In this document: positions 36,666 to 45,881 of the stretch, in pieces
Numbering within the stretch: position 1 is the stretch's first letter
Layout: each line of letters begins with the position of its first letter
Assembly (NCBI RefSeq): GCF_016864555.1
Contig: NZ_CP044011.1
Coordinates: 1-64,000, forward strand
DNA length: 64,000 bases
Source of the DNA: Sinorhizobium sp. BG8
Lineage (GTDB): Bacteria > Pseudomonadota > Alphaproteobacteria > Rhizobiales > Rhizobiaceae
Reading direction: 5' to 3'
Program-made: the position numbers and the translations under genes
Notes under the pieces: model-generated
What the model was told of the DNA's origin: nothing
Databases searched by the model: none
What the model saw: only the letters and a program-made list of their open reading frames with translations

Positions 36666-37880
36666 TTACTTGGCAGCCGCTACGCCGGTTGCGGGCGCCG
36701 TGCGGGTGTCGACGTCGACGACGACACTGAGGCCGGCGCGCAGGCGACCGCTGTCGAGCGCCTCCTTCGGCAGGGCAATGCGCACGGGGACGCGCTGGAT
36801 GATCTTGGTGAAGTTACCCGTCGCGTTTTCCGGCGGGAGAAGCGAGAATACCGAACCGGAAGCCGGCGAGATGGATTCCACCGTGGCTTCGATCGCGTGA
36901 TCGTCATAGGCGTCCACGTGAACCTTTACCTTCGATCCGGGAACGAGATGCGCGATCTGCGTTTCCTTGAAGTTCGCGTCCACGTAGAGTTCGCGCACCG
37001 GCACGAGCGCCATCAGCTTCTGGCCGGAGGAAACGAGGTCGCCGACCTGGACCGAGCGGTTGCCGACGATGCCGTCATAAGGCGCCTTGAGCACGGTGAA
37101 GTTGAGGTCCCGCTGTGCCTTGTCGCGCTGGAGCTCGAGGGTGCGGATCGTGCCTTCCTCCTCCTTGCGCTGGGCTTCGAGGAGCGCGATGTTCGCCTTT
37201 GCCGCGGTGATGTTCGCCTCGCCACCGACGAGGTTCGCCCTCGCCTGGTCGAGCGCGACATTGGCGCTGTCGAGGGTTGCCGTGGTGCCCACAGACTTGG
37301 ACTGCAGCTCGCTCGCGCGCTTCTGTGCGATTTCGGCACCCTTGAGCGCCGCGGTCAGCGCGACCTGTTGCGCTTCGGTCTGCGCAAAGCTTGCCTTGGC
37401 GCCGTCGATCTGGGCGTCGATGCGGTGGAGCGAGAGGCGGGCCGTGTCGATCTGGGCATTGGCCTGGTCGAGCGCGTTGCGATAGTCGCCGTCCTCGAGA
37501 GTTGCCAGGACGTCGCCGGCCTTGACCTCCTGGTTGGCGACCACATTGACCTTCTCGACGTAGCCCGTGACCTTGGGAGAAATCGTGGCGATGTCGCCCT
37601 CTATATAGGCGTCGTCCGTGGAGACCATGAAGCGGCCGTTCGTCCACCACTCGTAGCCGTACCAGGCGCCGGCGGCGAGCAGCACCGCCACGAGAACGGG
37701 GAGAACACGACGCTTTCCGCCGCTCTTGGCCGGGGCCGCTTCGGCCTCGACCTTCGCCGGACCGGACACGCCTTCCGCGCGGCCTTCCGCAGCCGGGACC
37801 GTCTCGGACGCGGGAACGAACTCTTCGTCGGCTTCGACGGGACGAACTCTCGCTATGTTGGTATTCTGCTTGCCTGACAT
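36666..37880 (-). CDS. emrA: EmrA-type membrane fusion protein (HlyD family)
   Basis: 404 residues. A cytosolic tail of about 55 residues, one membrane helix (VLPVLVAVLLAAGAWYGYEW), a lipoyl-like barrel (MVSTDDAYIEGDIATISPKV), a long Ala/Glu-rich coiled-coil hairpin (about residues 130-250), then the second barrel half (VLKAPYDGIVGNRSVQVGDL). It bridges EmrB to the outer membrane. It is the first gene of the operon, next to a divergent TetR with two operators in between. Confidence 0.94.
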   Translation of the reverse strand: MSGKQNTNIARVRPVEADEEFVPASETVPAAEGRAEGVSGPAKVEAEAAPAKSGGKRRVLPVLVAVLLAAGAWYGYEWWTNGRFMVSTDDAYIEGDIATISPKVTGYVEKVNVVANQEVKAGDVLATLEDGDYRNALDQANAQIDTARLSLHRIDAQIDGAKASFAQTEAQQVALTAALKGAEIAQKRASELQSKSVGTTATLDSANVALDQARANLVGGEANITAAKANIALLEAQRKEEEGTIRTLELQRDKAQRDLNFTVLKAPYDGIVGNRSVQVGDLVSSGQKLMALVPVRELYVDANFKETQIAHLVPGSKVKVHVDAYDDHAIEATVESISPASGSVFSLLPPENATGNFTKIIQRVPVRIALPKEALDSGRLRAGLSVVVDVDTRTAPATGVAAAK

Positions 37881-37912
37881 CGTCGCACCGGATCGAAATT
37901 GAACAAATTTTA

Positions 37913-37990
37913 TCGAACTGAACCGTTCGGTTCGATTGACATAGGCGCATTCCTGTCGCATATCAAGTGAAATCGAACCGAGCGGTTCGA
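37913..37990. promoter_or_regulatory. Divergent emrA/tetR control region: two operators and two promoters
   Basis: Operator 1 (37913-37935): arms TCGAACTGAAC and GTTCGGTTCGA around one base, ten of eleven paired. Operator 2 (37973-37990): arms TCGAACCG and CGGTTCGA around AG, perfect. Between them TTGACA (37936-37941) with CATATC (37959-37964) at 17 bases faces right, and TTGATA (37961-37966, minus) with TATGTC at 17 bases faces left. Binding of the TetR repressor to both palindromes would block both promoters. Confidence 0.75.
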
Positions 37991-38013
37991 AAATAGTATG
38001 GACGTACACTACC

Positions 38014-38688
38014 ATGACGGATGTGAAGGAATTGGAATCAATCTGTGCGGATGCAGCACAGGCCGGTCGTCGCGCCGCGGGCGAGGATCCGGCCAAGCGC
38101 GAGCAGATCCTCGAAGGCGCCAAGCGCGTCTTCATGGAGCAGGGTTTCGATGCCGCCAGCATGAACGACATCACCCGTGCCGCCGGCGTTTCGAAGGGCA
38201 CGATCTACGTCTATTTCCAGAACAAGGAAGATCTATTTGCGGAACTGATCGAGCGCGAGCGGACCCGGATCTCGGAGACCGCCGGCCACGCGTTGGACGC
38301 CGGCCTGTCCGTCGAGCAGGCGCTGCACGACTTCGGCGTGATCTTTTGCACACATATTTCGTCAAACTACACGATCAACGCGATGCGGATCGTGATCGGC
38401 GCCATGTCGCGCATGCCGGCGCTCGCCTGCAGTTTCCTGTCTTCGATGCGGATGAACCCGGTAACCGTCCTCAAGGCTTATCTCGACCGCCAGGTAAGTG
38501 CCTCGACACTCGCGATCGACGACACGGAAATGGCCGCACGACAGTTCCTCGAGCTCTCCACGGTCGGGATCTTCAAGCCGAGACTTTTCGGCTCCATGGC
38601 ATCCCCGCCGCCCACCGATGAAATTGAGCGCATCGTCAACAGCGCCGTCAGGGTATTCCTTGCCGCCTACGGTGCTGAAAAGGCCTGA
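38014..38688 (+). CDS. TetR-family regulator of the emrAB pump
   Basis: 224 residues. The N-terminal helix-turn-helix is AKREQILEGAKRVFMEQGFD, then ASMNDITRAAGVSKGTIYVY and FQNKEDLFAELIERE. The C-terminal ligand domain has no recognised substrate signature. It is divergent from emrA, and two palindromes in the shared promoter fit its autoregulation and repression of emrAB. No strong Shine-Dalgarno precedes the start at 38014. Confidence 0.92.
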   Translation: MTDVKELESICADAAQAGRRAAGEDPAKREQILEGAKRVFMEQGFDAASMNDITRAAGVSKGTIYVYFQNKEDLFAELIERERTRISETAGHALDAGLSVEQALHDFGVIFCTHISSNYTINAMRIVIGAMSRMPALACSFLSSMRMNPVTVLKAYLDRQVSASTLAIDDTEMAARQFLELSTVGIFKPRLFGSMASPPPTDEIERIVNSAVRVFLAAYGAEKA

Positions 38689-38719
38689 CCCCCGCGAATT
38701 TCCTCGCCGATTGATGGCG

Positions 38720-38745
38720 CCGCCGGGAATTTCCACTCCCGGCGG
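38720..38745. terminator. Hairpin after the TetR gene
   Basis: CCGCCGGGA (38720-38728) and TCCCGGCGG (38737-38745), nine perfect pairs with an eight-base loop, 32 bases after the TetR stop. There is no T run. Confidence 0.55.
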
Positions 38746-38823
38746 GCGAGATGCCTTGTAAGCCTTTCAAATCTCCATAAATACGGGGACTCATACCCTA
38801 CGCTCAAAAGGAGAGAAGATCGG

Positions 38824-39582
38824 ATGGAGAGCATCCTCACCCTGATGCAGGACCCGGCGGCCTGGATTGCCCTCATTACACTGATTGTGATGGAGGTGGT
38901 CCTCGGCATAGACAACCTGATCTTCATTTCGATCCTCACCAACAAGCTGCCCCCCGAACATCGGCAATCGGCGCGACGCATCGGCATCAGTCTCGCCCTC
39001 ATCATGCGGCTTGCGCTCCTCGGCACCGTGGCCTGGATCGTCCAGCTGACGACGCCGGTCTTCGAGGCCTTCGGCCACGGTTTCTCGTGGAAGGACATGA
39101 TCCTGATCGCCGGCGGCATCTTCCTCGTCTGGAAGGCGACGAAGGAGATTCACCACAACGTCGATCCGGCCGAACACGGCGAGGATTTCATCGCGACCTC
39201 GGTGACCTCCGGCTTCACCGCCGCGATCGGCCAGATCCTTCTCCTTGACCTCGTTTTCTCGGTCGACAGCATCATCACGGCGGTCGGCATGACGCCGCAT
39301 CTGCCGATCATGGTCATCGCCGTCCTCGTCGCCGTCTCGGTCATGCTGTTCGCCGCGACCCCGCTTGCGAACTTTATCGAGAAGAACCCGACGATCGTCA
39401 TCCTGGCTCTCGCCTTCCTGTTGATGATCGGGACGACACTCATCGCCGAGGGCATGGGCCTTCATGTGCCGAAGGGCTACGTCTACGCGGCCATGGCCTT
39501 CTCGGCGCTGGTCGAGCTTCTCAACATGCTCGCCCGCAATGCCCGGCAGAAGAAGAAGGCCAGCGGCGCGACGGTCCACTGA
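38824..39582 (+). CDS. TerC-family integral membrane protein
   Basis: 252 residues, about seven helices. Family residues are [16 protein letters not shown] in the first core helix and [18 protein letters not shown] in the fourth, both with conserved acidic residues for ion passage. Members export Mn or support metal loading of exported proteins. The start at 38824 follows AAGGAGAG. I see no yybP-ykoY-type manganese riboswitch upstream. It is a single gene. Confidence 0.88.
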   Translation: MESILTLMQDPAAWIALITLIVMEVVLGIDNLIFISILTNKLPPEHRQSARRIGISLALIMRLALLGTVAWIVQLTTPVFEAFGHGFSWKDMILIAGGIFLVWKATKEIHHNVDPAEHGEDFIATSVTSGFTAAIGQILLLDLVFSVDSIITAVGMTPHLPIMVIAVLVAVSVMLFAATPLANFIEKNPTIVILALAFLLMIGTTLIAEGMGLHVPKGYVYAAMAFSALVELLNMLARNARQKKKASGATVH

Positions 39583-39599
39583 GGCGCCAAGCCTCCCTG

Positions 39600-39629
39600 C
39601 TGCCCTTCCCGGTCGACCGGGAACGGCAG
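39600..39629. terminator. Hairpin after the TerC gene
   Basis: CTGCCCTTCCCGG and CCGGGAACGGCAG pair with one mismatch around a TCGA loop, 18 bases after the TerC stop and about 106 bases after the gpx stop on the other strand. It may stop both convergent genes. Confidence 0.6.
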
Positions 39630-39735
39630 AACCGGCCGCCGGTGTCGTCGCCGGCGGTCTGCACGGCTTCCCGCTTGCTTAATCCGGCAAGCGGGACTGA
39701 CCGGCCCGCGCTCCCGCATGCCGGCCGCAGCCTGA

Positions 39736-40278
39736 CTACTTTGCCAGCTCTGCGTCGATCGCCGACAGCAGGCGGCCATCCTCCGCGGTGACGTCCGGCG
39801 CGAAGCGGGCCTTGACCTCGCCGTCGCGGCCGATGAGGAATTTCTCGAAGTTCCAGAGGATCTCGTTGTCATCGGCGACCTCCATGCCGAAGCCACGCAG
39901 CCGCTCCTTCATCGGACCATCGCCGATGACGGGCACGCCGGAGCCGGTGAGCGCGCCGTAGAGCGGATGCTTGTCCTCGCCCTTGACGGAAATCTTCGAG
40001 AAGATCGGAAACTTCACGTCGTAGGTCAGCGTGCAGAACTCGACGATCTCCGCATCCGTTCCCGGTTCCTGGCCCTTGAAGTTGTTGGCGGGGAAGGCTG
40101 CTATGACCAACCCCTCGTCCCGCTTGTCCTCGTAGAGCTTCTCCAGACCTTCATATTGCTTCGTCAGCCCGCATTTCGAGGCGACGTTGACGACAAGCAT
40201 GACCTGCCCCCTGTAGTCGTCGAGTGTGGTCTCGCGTCCGTCTGCGCGCTTCACGGGAATATTCAGAACGCCGCTCAT
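39736..40278 (-). CDS. Glutathione peroxidase-family thiol peroxidase
   Basis: 180 residues, thioredoxin-like fold. The peroxidatic residue is Cys (VNVASKCGLTKQYEGLEKLY) rather than selenocysteine, and the Gln/Trp/Asn network is seen in FPANNFKGQEPG and LWNFEKFLIGRDG. It reduces peroxides with thioredoxin or glutathione. The start at 40278 (ATG) has GGAG eight bases upstream; a TTG at 40284 is too near. A single gene, likely stress-related. Confidence 0.92.
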   Translation of the reverse strand: MSGVLNIPVKRADGRETTLDDYRGQVMLVVNVASKCGLTKQYEGLEKLYEDKRDEGLVIAAFPANNFKGQEPGTDAEIVEFCTLTYDVKFPIFSKISVKGEDKHPLYGALTGSGVPVIGDGPMKERLRGFGMEVADDNEILWNFEKFLIGRDGEVKARFAPDVTAEDGRLLSAIDAELAK

Positions 40279-40437
40279 CGGCAAATCTCCTAATCAAATC
40301 AGTGGGCGCGCAACCCTATCCCTCTTCGCCTATTTGTCCAGAGACGTTGACAGCAAGCCGTAGCCCTTGCCCTCGGACGATGCGACGCGTCCGTTCCGGC
40401 GCGACGATCCACCGATCGAGCGTGACCCAAGAGCGCT

Positions 40438-40466
40438 AAGGCCCGGCGGATTATCCGCCGGGCCTT
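40438..40466. terminator. Orphan strong inverted repeat (13-base stem)
   Basis: AAGGCCCGGCGGA-TTA-TCCGCCGGGCCTT: thirteen perfect pairs with a three-base loop, in the 499-base gap between the gpx start and the SLC13 start. No gene ends here on either strand, so a short untranslated RNA may end at it. No T run follows. Confidence 0.55.
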
Positions 40467-40535
40467 GCTGTGGGGGGTACAGGGAACGAAGACACGAACC
40501 GGACGGTTAGGGAGCTCGCCTGCCTATTCGTTGGC

Positions 40536-40564
40536 CATGGGGAGAAACCGGTAAAATCCCCATG
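40536..40564. repeat. Eight-base inverted repeat in the SLC13 upstream region
   Basis: CATGGGGA and TCCCCATG around a 13-base spacer. It may be a regulator site or RNA stem. It lies about 215 bases before the SLC13 start. Confidence 0.35.
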
Positions 40565-40726
40565 TTCTCCGCCCCGTCGGGTCCGGTTGGCACGGTCCGC
40601 ATCTTCAACATCCTAACGGCCGCCGGACGGGATTGTTCCGGACGCCAAGCTCATGCTGCTCAGGAACTTTTCGACCGATTGCCGATTAATCATGCGACCA
40701 CTCCAGACGCCTCAACGCTCCTGAGC

Positions 40727-40732
40727 TATAAT
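40727..40732 (+). promoter_or_regulatory. Perfect -10 box before the SLC13 gene
   Basis: TATAAT about 46 bases before the SLC13 start. A -35 element (CAGACG region) is weak. No other gene-like frame is seen in 40279-40777. Confidence 0.45.
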
Positions 40733-40777
40733 CTTCTTCGACGCCCCGCGCGGGCGCCCGTGCCCGGAAAGACCTTC

Positions 40778-42550
40778 ATGTCGACCGATCAGCTTCTGTC
40801 GTTCATCGTGATCTTTCTGATGATGGCCGCATTCATCTGGGGCAAGTACCGCCATGACGTGGTGGCCGCCTGCTCCCTGCTGGTGGCCGTCGCCGTCGGA
40901 ATCGTTCCATTCGAAAAGGCGTTTTCCGGTTTCAGTGACGACATCGTGATCATCGTCGGCAGTGCGCTCGTCGTCAGCGCCGGCATCGCGCGCTCCGGCA
41001 TCGTCAATGTTGCGGTCCAGCGCTTCTTCCCCAACCTGACAACACTGCAGACCCAGCTCGCGCTGTTGATGATCTCGGTGGCGGTGCTTTCGGCGTTCAT
41101 CAAGAACATCGGCGCGCTTGCGATCATGATGCCGATGGCCTTCCAGTTCGCCAAGCGTGCCGGAGTTCCGGTGTCGCGCTACCTGATGCCGATGGCCTTC
41201 GCGGCACTCCTCGGTGGCCTCATGACGCAGATCGGAACCTCACCCAACATCGTCGTGTCGCGGCTGCGCCACGAGATCACCGGCCAGTCCTTCACGATGT
41301 TCGATTTCACCCCTGTGGGCGCGATCCTGACGGTGGTCGGGATCGTCTTCCTGATTTTGTTCTACTGGCTGGTGCCCGCCCGCGCGAACCAGAACCCCTC
41401 GATCGAGGAGGCCCTGGAACAGTCGGCCTATTCCTCCGACGCAACCGTCATCCCGGGGTCGTCCACCATCGGCAAGACTCTCCGCGAACTATTGAAGCCC
41501 GGCGAGGGCGAGGTTGCCGCATCCGCCATCATTCGCGGCGAGAATCGCTTGGCGCCGCTGCCGGACGTGAAGATCCTCGAGGGCGACACCGTTCTGATGG
41601 AGGGAACACCCGGCGGGCTCGATCACGTGGTGTCGAGCGGAGGACTGAAGCTCTCCGGCAAGCCGATCCGGCACTTCACCGGAGACGCCGACGACATCAG
41701 GGCGATCGAGGCGATCGTCGCCAATGATTCACGGGTAGCCGGCCTCTCTGCTCGCGCCCTGTCGCTCTTCCACAGCTACGGCATCAACCTGCTGGCGGTC
41801 GGCAGGCAGGGTCAGAAGCTCGGGCAAAAGCTCAGCGAGGTGGTCCTGCAGCCTGGCGACGTGGTGGTGATACAGGGCGACAGCAGGACGTTGCCGCACT
41901 CCCTGCAGGACCTCGGCCTGCTTCCGCTCGCCCAGCGGGAGATTTCCCTCGGGCGGCCGCGCAAGGCCGTCCTGCCCGTGCTCATCCTCGCGGCCGCGAT
42001 GGCCGCGACCGCGGCAGGAGCGGTGCCCGTCGCCACCGCCTTCTTTGCCGCTGCCGTCGCGATGGTGCTCCTGAAGGCCATCCCGCTCGCAGACGCCTAT
42101 CGCGCGCTCGACGGATCGATCCTGGTGATGCTCGCCGCACTCATCCCCGTCAGCGACAGCCTGCGCACCACGGGCGGCAGCGAACTGATTGCCGGATGGC
42201 TCGGCGCGGCCGCAAGCGGCATGCCCGCATTCGGAGCGATCGCGCTCATCCTGTTGACGGCGATGGCGGTGACGCCCTTCCTCAACAATGCGGCGACCGT
42301 TCTCGTCATGGCACCGATCGCGGCGAGCTTCGCCGAGACGCTGGGCTACCGCCCGGAGGCCTTCCTGATGGCCGTGGCCATCGGTGCCGGCTGCGACTTC
42401 CTGACCCCGATCGGCCACCAGTGCAACACTCTCGTCTTCGGACCGGGCGGCTACCGGTTCAGCGACTATCCGCGCCTCGGCTTGCCGCTGTCCTTCATCA
42501 TCGTGGTGGCCAGCATTCCTGCCCTGATGCTGTTCTGGCCGTTGCGTTAA
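40778..42550 (+). CDS. SLC13/DASS-family permease with central RCK_C (TrkA-C) domains
   Basis: 590-residue inner-membrane protein. About five N-terminal helices with LSAFIKNIGALAIMMPMA and GGLMTQIGTSPNIVVSRLR, then two soluble TrkA-C domains (about residues 200-390, e.g. LLAVGRQGQKLGQKL and EVVLQPGDVVVIQGD), then about six C-terminal helices with TPFLNNAATVLVMAP and DFLTPIGHQCNTLVFGPGG. The two NTAVP-like re-entrant motifs make it a divalent-anion or dicarboxylate type carrier. The start at 40778 follows GGAAAG. Confidence 0.88.
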   Translation: MSTDQLLSFIVIFLMMAAFIWGKYRHDVVAACSLLVAVAVGIVPFEKAFSGFSDDIVIIVGSALVVSAGIARSGIVNVAVQRFFPNLTTLQTQLALLMISVAVLSAFIKNIGALAIMMPMAFQFAKRAGVPVSRYLMPMAFAALLGGLMTQIGTSPNIVVSRLRHEITGQSFTMFDFTPVGAILTVVGIVFLILFYWLVPARANQNPSIEEALEQSAYSSDATVIPGSSTIGKTLRELLKPGEGEVAASAIIRGENRLAPLPDVKILEGDTVLMEGTPGGLDHVVSSGGLKLSGKPIRHFTGDADDIRAIEAIVANDSRVAGLSARALSLFHSYGINLLAVGRQGQKLGQKLSEVVLQPGDVVVIQGDSRTLPHSLQDLGLLPLAQREISLGRPRKAVLPVLILAAAMAATAAGAVPVATAFFAAAVAMVLLKAIPLADAYRALDGSILVMLAALIPVSDSLRTTGGSELIAGWLGAAASGMPAFGAIALILLTAMAVTPFLNNAATVLVMAPIAASFAETLGYRPEAFLMAVAIGAGCDFLTPIGHQCNTLVFGPGGYRFSDYPRLGLPLSFIIVVASIPALMLFWPLR

Positions 42551-42742
42551 ACCGGAGGCGCCGGGCTTTCACTCCCTTGACGTGCCCGGTTGAATATGGT
42601 CTCACGCAGCCCACGTGGAAAACTCCGTCTGCGCTGCATGTTTCGGCGAATTTGCGGACTTTCCTTCCCGTAAAGAATGAGCCGATAACGCCGGAACACG
42701 TCCGGCGCAGGCTCTGGACCATGTCGAGACGGACTGACAATC

Positions 42743-44212
42743 ATGACCACTTCCGGGACGACCTCCGGCGTTCGCGTACGCATCGCACCCTCTCCCACCG
42801 GCGAGCCGCATGTCGGCACGGCCTACATCGCGCTGTTCAACTACCTCTTCGCGAAGAAGCACAACGGCACATTCATCCTGCGCATCGAGGACACGGACGC
42901 GACCCGCTCCACGCCCGAATTCGAGCAGAAGGTGCTGGACGCGCTGAAATGGTGCGGCCTCGAATGGTCCGAAGGTCCTGACATCGGCGGTCCCTACGGT
43001 CCCTACCGGCAGAGCGACCGCAAGGACCTCTACCAGCCCTATGCACAGGAGCTTCTGGACAAGCAGCACGCATTCCGCTGTTTCTGCACGCCGGAGCGGC
43101 TGGAGCAGATGCGCGAGGCACAGCGCGCCGCCGGCAAGCAGCCGAAGTATGACGGCCTCTGCCTTCACCTGTCTGCCGAGGAAGTCACCTCCAAGGTGGC
43201 GGCCGGCGAGAGCTCGGTCATCCGCATGAAGATCCCGGCCGAGGGGTCTTGCGACTTCACCGACGGCGTCTACGGCGATGTCTCGATCCCGTGGGATTCG
43301 GTGGACATGCAGGTCCTCATCAAGGGCGACGGCATGCCGACCTACCACATGGCAAACGTCATCGACGACCACCTGATGAAGATCACCCACGTCGCCCGCG
43401 GCGAGGAGTGGCTGGCTTCGGTTCCCAAGCACATCCTGCTCTACCGCTATTTCGGCTGGGACGAGCCGATGTTCATGCACCTGTCGCTGATGCGCAACGC
43501 CGACAAGTCCAAGCTGTCGAAGCGCAAGAACCCGACCTCGATCTCCTACTACACGGCGCTCGGCTATCTGCCGGAAGCGCTGATGAACTTCCTTGGGCTG
43601 TTCTTCATCCAGATCGCCGAAGGCGAGGAACTGATGTCGATGGAGGAACTGGCCGGGAAGTTCGACCCGGACAACCTCTCCAAGTCCGGCGCGATCTTCG
43701 ACATCCAGAAGCTCGACTGGCTGAACGGCCGCTGGATCCGCGAAAAGCTGTCCGAGGAGGAATTCGCCGCACGCGTCTTCGCCTGGACGATGGAGAACAA
43801 CCGCCTCATGGACGGCCTCAGGCTTTCCCAGTCGCGCATCACCAAGCTCGGCGAACTTCCGGACCTCGCAGGCTTCCTGCTCAAGTCCGACCTCGGCCTG
43901 GAGCCTGCGGCCTTCGCCAAGGTGAAGTCGAGCCCGGAAGAGATCCTCGAGATCTTGAACACGGTTCAGCCGGACCTCGAGAAGATCCTCGAATGGAACG
44001 TCGAAAGCATCGAGGCGGAGCTGCGCGCGGTGGCAGACCGGTTGGGCAAGAAGCTGAAAGTGGTCGTCGCACCCCTCTTCGTCGCCGTATCGGGCTCGTC
44101 GCGCTCGCTTCCCCTCTTCGACTCCATGGCGGTCCTCGGCCGCTCCGTCGTGCGCCAGCGCCTCAAGGTCGCGGCCCAGGTGGTCGCCTCCATGGCCGGC
44201 AGCGGAAAGTAA
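42743..44212 (+). CDS. gltX: Glutamyl-tRNA synthetase
   Basis: Charges tRNA with glutamate, cytosolic, 489 residues. The class I HIGH-like motif is RIAPSPTGEPHVGTAYIALF, KMSKS-like motif SKLSKRKNPTS, and the C-terminal anticodon-binding helices follow. The HVGTAY/GPYGPYRQSDRKD features differ from the common rhizobial form (HVGNARTALF), so it may be the second of two gltX copies. It lies 192 bases after the SLC13 gene and ten bases before lysS. Confidence 0.93.
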   Translation: MTTSGTTSGVRVRIAPSPTGEPHVGTAYIALFNYLFAKKHNGTFILRIEDTDATRSTPEFEQKVLDALKWCGLEWSEGPDIGGPYGPYRQSDRKDLYQPYAQELLDKQHAFRCFCTPERLEQMREAQRAAGKQPKYDGLCLHLSAEEVTSKVAAGESSVIRMKIPAEGSCDFTDGVYGDVSIPWDSVDMQVLIKGDGMPTYHMANVIDDHLMKITHVARGEEWLASVPKHILLYRYFGWDEPMFMHLSLMRNADKSKLSKRKNPTSISYYTALGYLPEALMNFLGLFFIQIAEGEELMSMEELAGKFDPDNLSKSGAIFDIQKLDWLNGRWIREKLSEEEFAARVFAWTMENNRLMDGLRLSQSRITKLGELPDLAGFLLKSDLGLEPAAFAKVKSSPEEILEILNTVQPDLEKILEWNVESIEAELRAVADRLGKKLKVVVAPLFVAVSGSSRSLPLFDSMAVLGRSVVRQRLKVAAQVVASMAGSGK

Positions 44213-44222
44213 GGACAGAACG

Positions 44223-45719
44223 ATGAACGACAAGACGACACCAGCCACCCTCTCCTCCGACGCCACGGAAGTGCGCCGCCAGAAGCTTGATCTTCTGCGC
44301 AAGGAGATCGGCGACGTCTATCCCGCTCACTTCCACCGCACGCTCACCAATGCGGAGCTGGCGGAGAAGTATGCGCATCTGGAGCCCGACACCGAGAGCG
44401 GCGACACCGTGACCGTCGCCGGGCGTGTCTATTCCTCGCGCAACTCCGGCATGTTCATGGACATCCATGACGCCTCCGGCAAGGTCCAGATCTTCTCGCA
44501 CAAGGACACGACTCCCGAAGAGGCGCGCGCGCTCCTGCCGATGATCGACCTCGGCGACATCATCGGCGTGACCGGCCAAGTCCGCCGCACCAAGCGCGGG
44601 GAGCTGACGATCAACGCGCAAGAGATCACCATGCTGACCAAGACGCTGCTGCCGATGCCGGAGAAGTGGCACGGCGTGGCAGACGTCGAGATCCGCTACC
44701 GCAAGCGCCACCTCGACATCATGACGAACGAGGAATCGAAGCTGCGCTTCCAGCAGCGCTCGAAGATCGTCTCCGGAATCCGCCGCTTCATGGAAAACGA
44801 CGGCTTCATGGAAGTCGAGACACCGATGCTGCATTCGGTCTATGGCGGCGCCACGGCCGAACCCTTCAAGACGCACCACAACACGTTGAAGCTCGACATG
44901 TTCCTGCGCATCGCGCCGGAGCTCTATCTGAAGCGTACGCTGGTCTCGGGCCTCACCGACAAGGTCTTCGAGATCAACCGCAACTTCAGAAATGAAGGCG
45001 TCTCGACCCGGCACAACCCAGAATTCACCATGATGGAGTGCTACTGGGCCTATGCGGACTACGAGGACATCATGGACCTCGTCGAGCGCCTCTTCGCAGA
45101 GCTTGCCACCAGGGTGCACGGCTCCACCGAGTTCACCTATGGCGACACCGAGATCTCGTTCAAGGGTCCGTTCAAGCGGGTGCCGATGCCCGACGCCGTC
45201 AAGGAAGTGACCGGCATCGATTTCCTTTCGATCAAGACGGACGAGGAAGCCCGCGCTGCCGCCAAGGCCGCCGGCTTCGAAGTCGAGAAGGACTGGACCT
45301 GGGGCGAATGCCTCGCCTTCATCTTCGAGGAGAAGGTAGAGGGCACGCTGATCCAGCCGTCGCATGTCACGCATTTCCCGAAGGACATCTCGCCCTTCGC
45401 CAAGGAAGTACCGGGCGAGCCGCGGCTCGTCGAGCGCTTCGAGACCTACTGCAACACGTGGGAAATCGGCAACGCGTTTTCGGAGCTCAACGACCCGGTC
45501 GAACAGCGCGCCCGCATGGTCGAGCAGCTCGAACAGGCGCATGCCCGCGGCGAAAAGGCAAAGCAGCTTGACGACGAGTTCCTCGACGCGATCGACCAGG
45601 GCATGCCGCCCGCAGGCGGCCTCGGCGTCGGTGTCGACCGGTTGATCATGCTCTTGACCAACGCCCCGTCGATCCGCGACGTCATCCTCTTCCCGGCGCG
45701 CCGCGCCAAAAACGACTGA
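44223..45719 (+). CDS. lysS: Lysyl-tRNA synthetase, class II
   Basis: 498 residues. An N-terminal OB-fold (SGDTVTVAGRVYSSRNSGMF) is followed by the class II catalytic core with motif 2 FRNEGVSTRHNPEFTMMECY and motif 3 GGLGVGVDRLIMLLT. Many alphaproteobacteria instead use the class I LysRS. It is ten bases after gltX, so the pair is an operon, ended by a strong terminator. Confidence 0.95.
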   Translation: MNDKTTPATLSSDATEVRRQKLDLLRKEIGDVYPAHFHRTLTNAELAEKYAHLEPDTESGDTVTVAGRVYSSRNSGMFMDIHDASGKVQIFSHKDTTPEEARALLPMIDLGDIIGVTGQVRRTKRGELTINAQEITMLTKTLLPMPEKWHGVADVEIRYRKRHLDIMTNEESKLRFQQRSKIVSGIRRFMENDGFMEVETPMLHSVYGGATAEPFKTHHNTLKLDMFLRIAPELYLKRTLVSGLTDKVFEINRNFRNEGVSTRHNPEFTMMECYWAYADYEDIMDLVERLFAELATRVHGSTEFTYGDTEISFKGPFKRVPMPDAVKEVTGIDFLSIKTDEEARAAAKAAGFEVEKDWTWGECLAFIFEEKVEGTLIQPSHVTHFPKDISPFAKEVPGEPRLVERFETYCNTWEIGNAFSELNDPVEQRARMVEQLEQAHARGEKAKQLDDEFLDAIDQGMPPAGGLGVGVDRLIMLLTNAPSIRDVILFPARRAKND

Positions 45720-45745
45720 GCCTCATCGGCTGGACTAGACCATCT

Positions 45746-45772
45746 AAAGCCCCGCTCACGCGGGGCTTTTTT
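45746..45772 (+). terminator. Rho-independent terminator of gltX-lysS
   Basis: AAAGCCCCGC-TCAC-GCGGGGCTTT with TTT after it, 26 bases after the lysS stop. Classical structure. Confidence 0.92.
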
Positions 45773-45881
45773 CGTTATGTGATGTTTTTGTTCCCGGCCG
45801 GATGAGGCCAGACGAAGCAGGAGGCGACAGCTGCCTCGATCGTCGGCTCGTGAGCCTATGCAAGGGATCGACTGACGGGCG

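Noticed and set aside
34928-36730. 600-codon plus-strand open frame opposite emrB
   Set aside because: It is an Asp/His/Glu/Gly-rich antisense shadow; emrB on the other strand is unmistakable.
38689-38823. Manganese (yybP-ykoY) riboswitch before the TerC gene
   Set aside because: No typical paired core is seen; the only strong stem is the terminator-like hairpin of the TetR gene.
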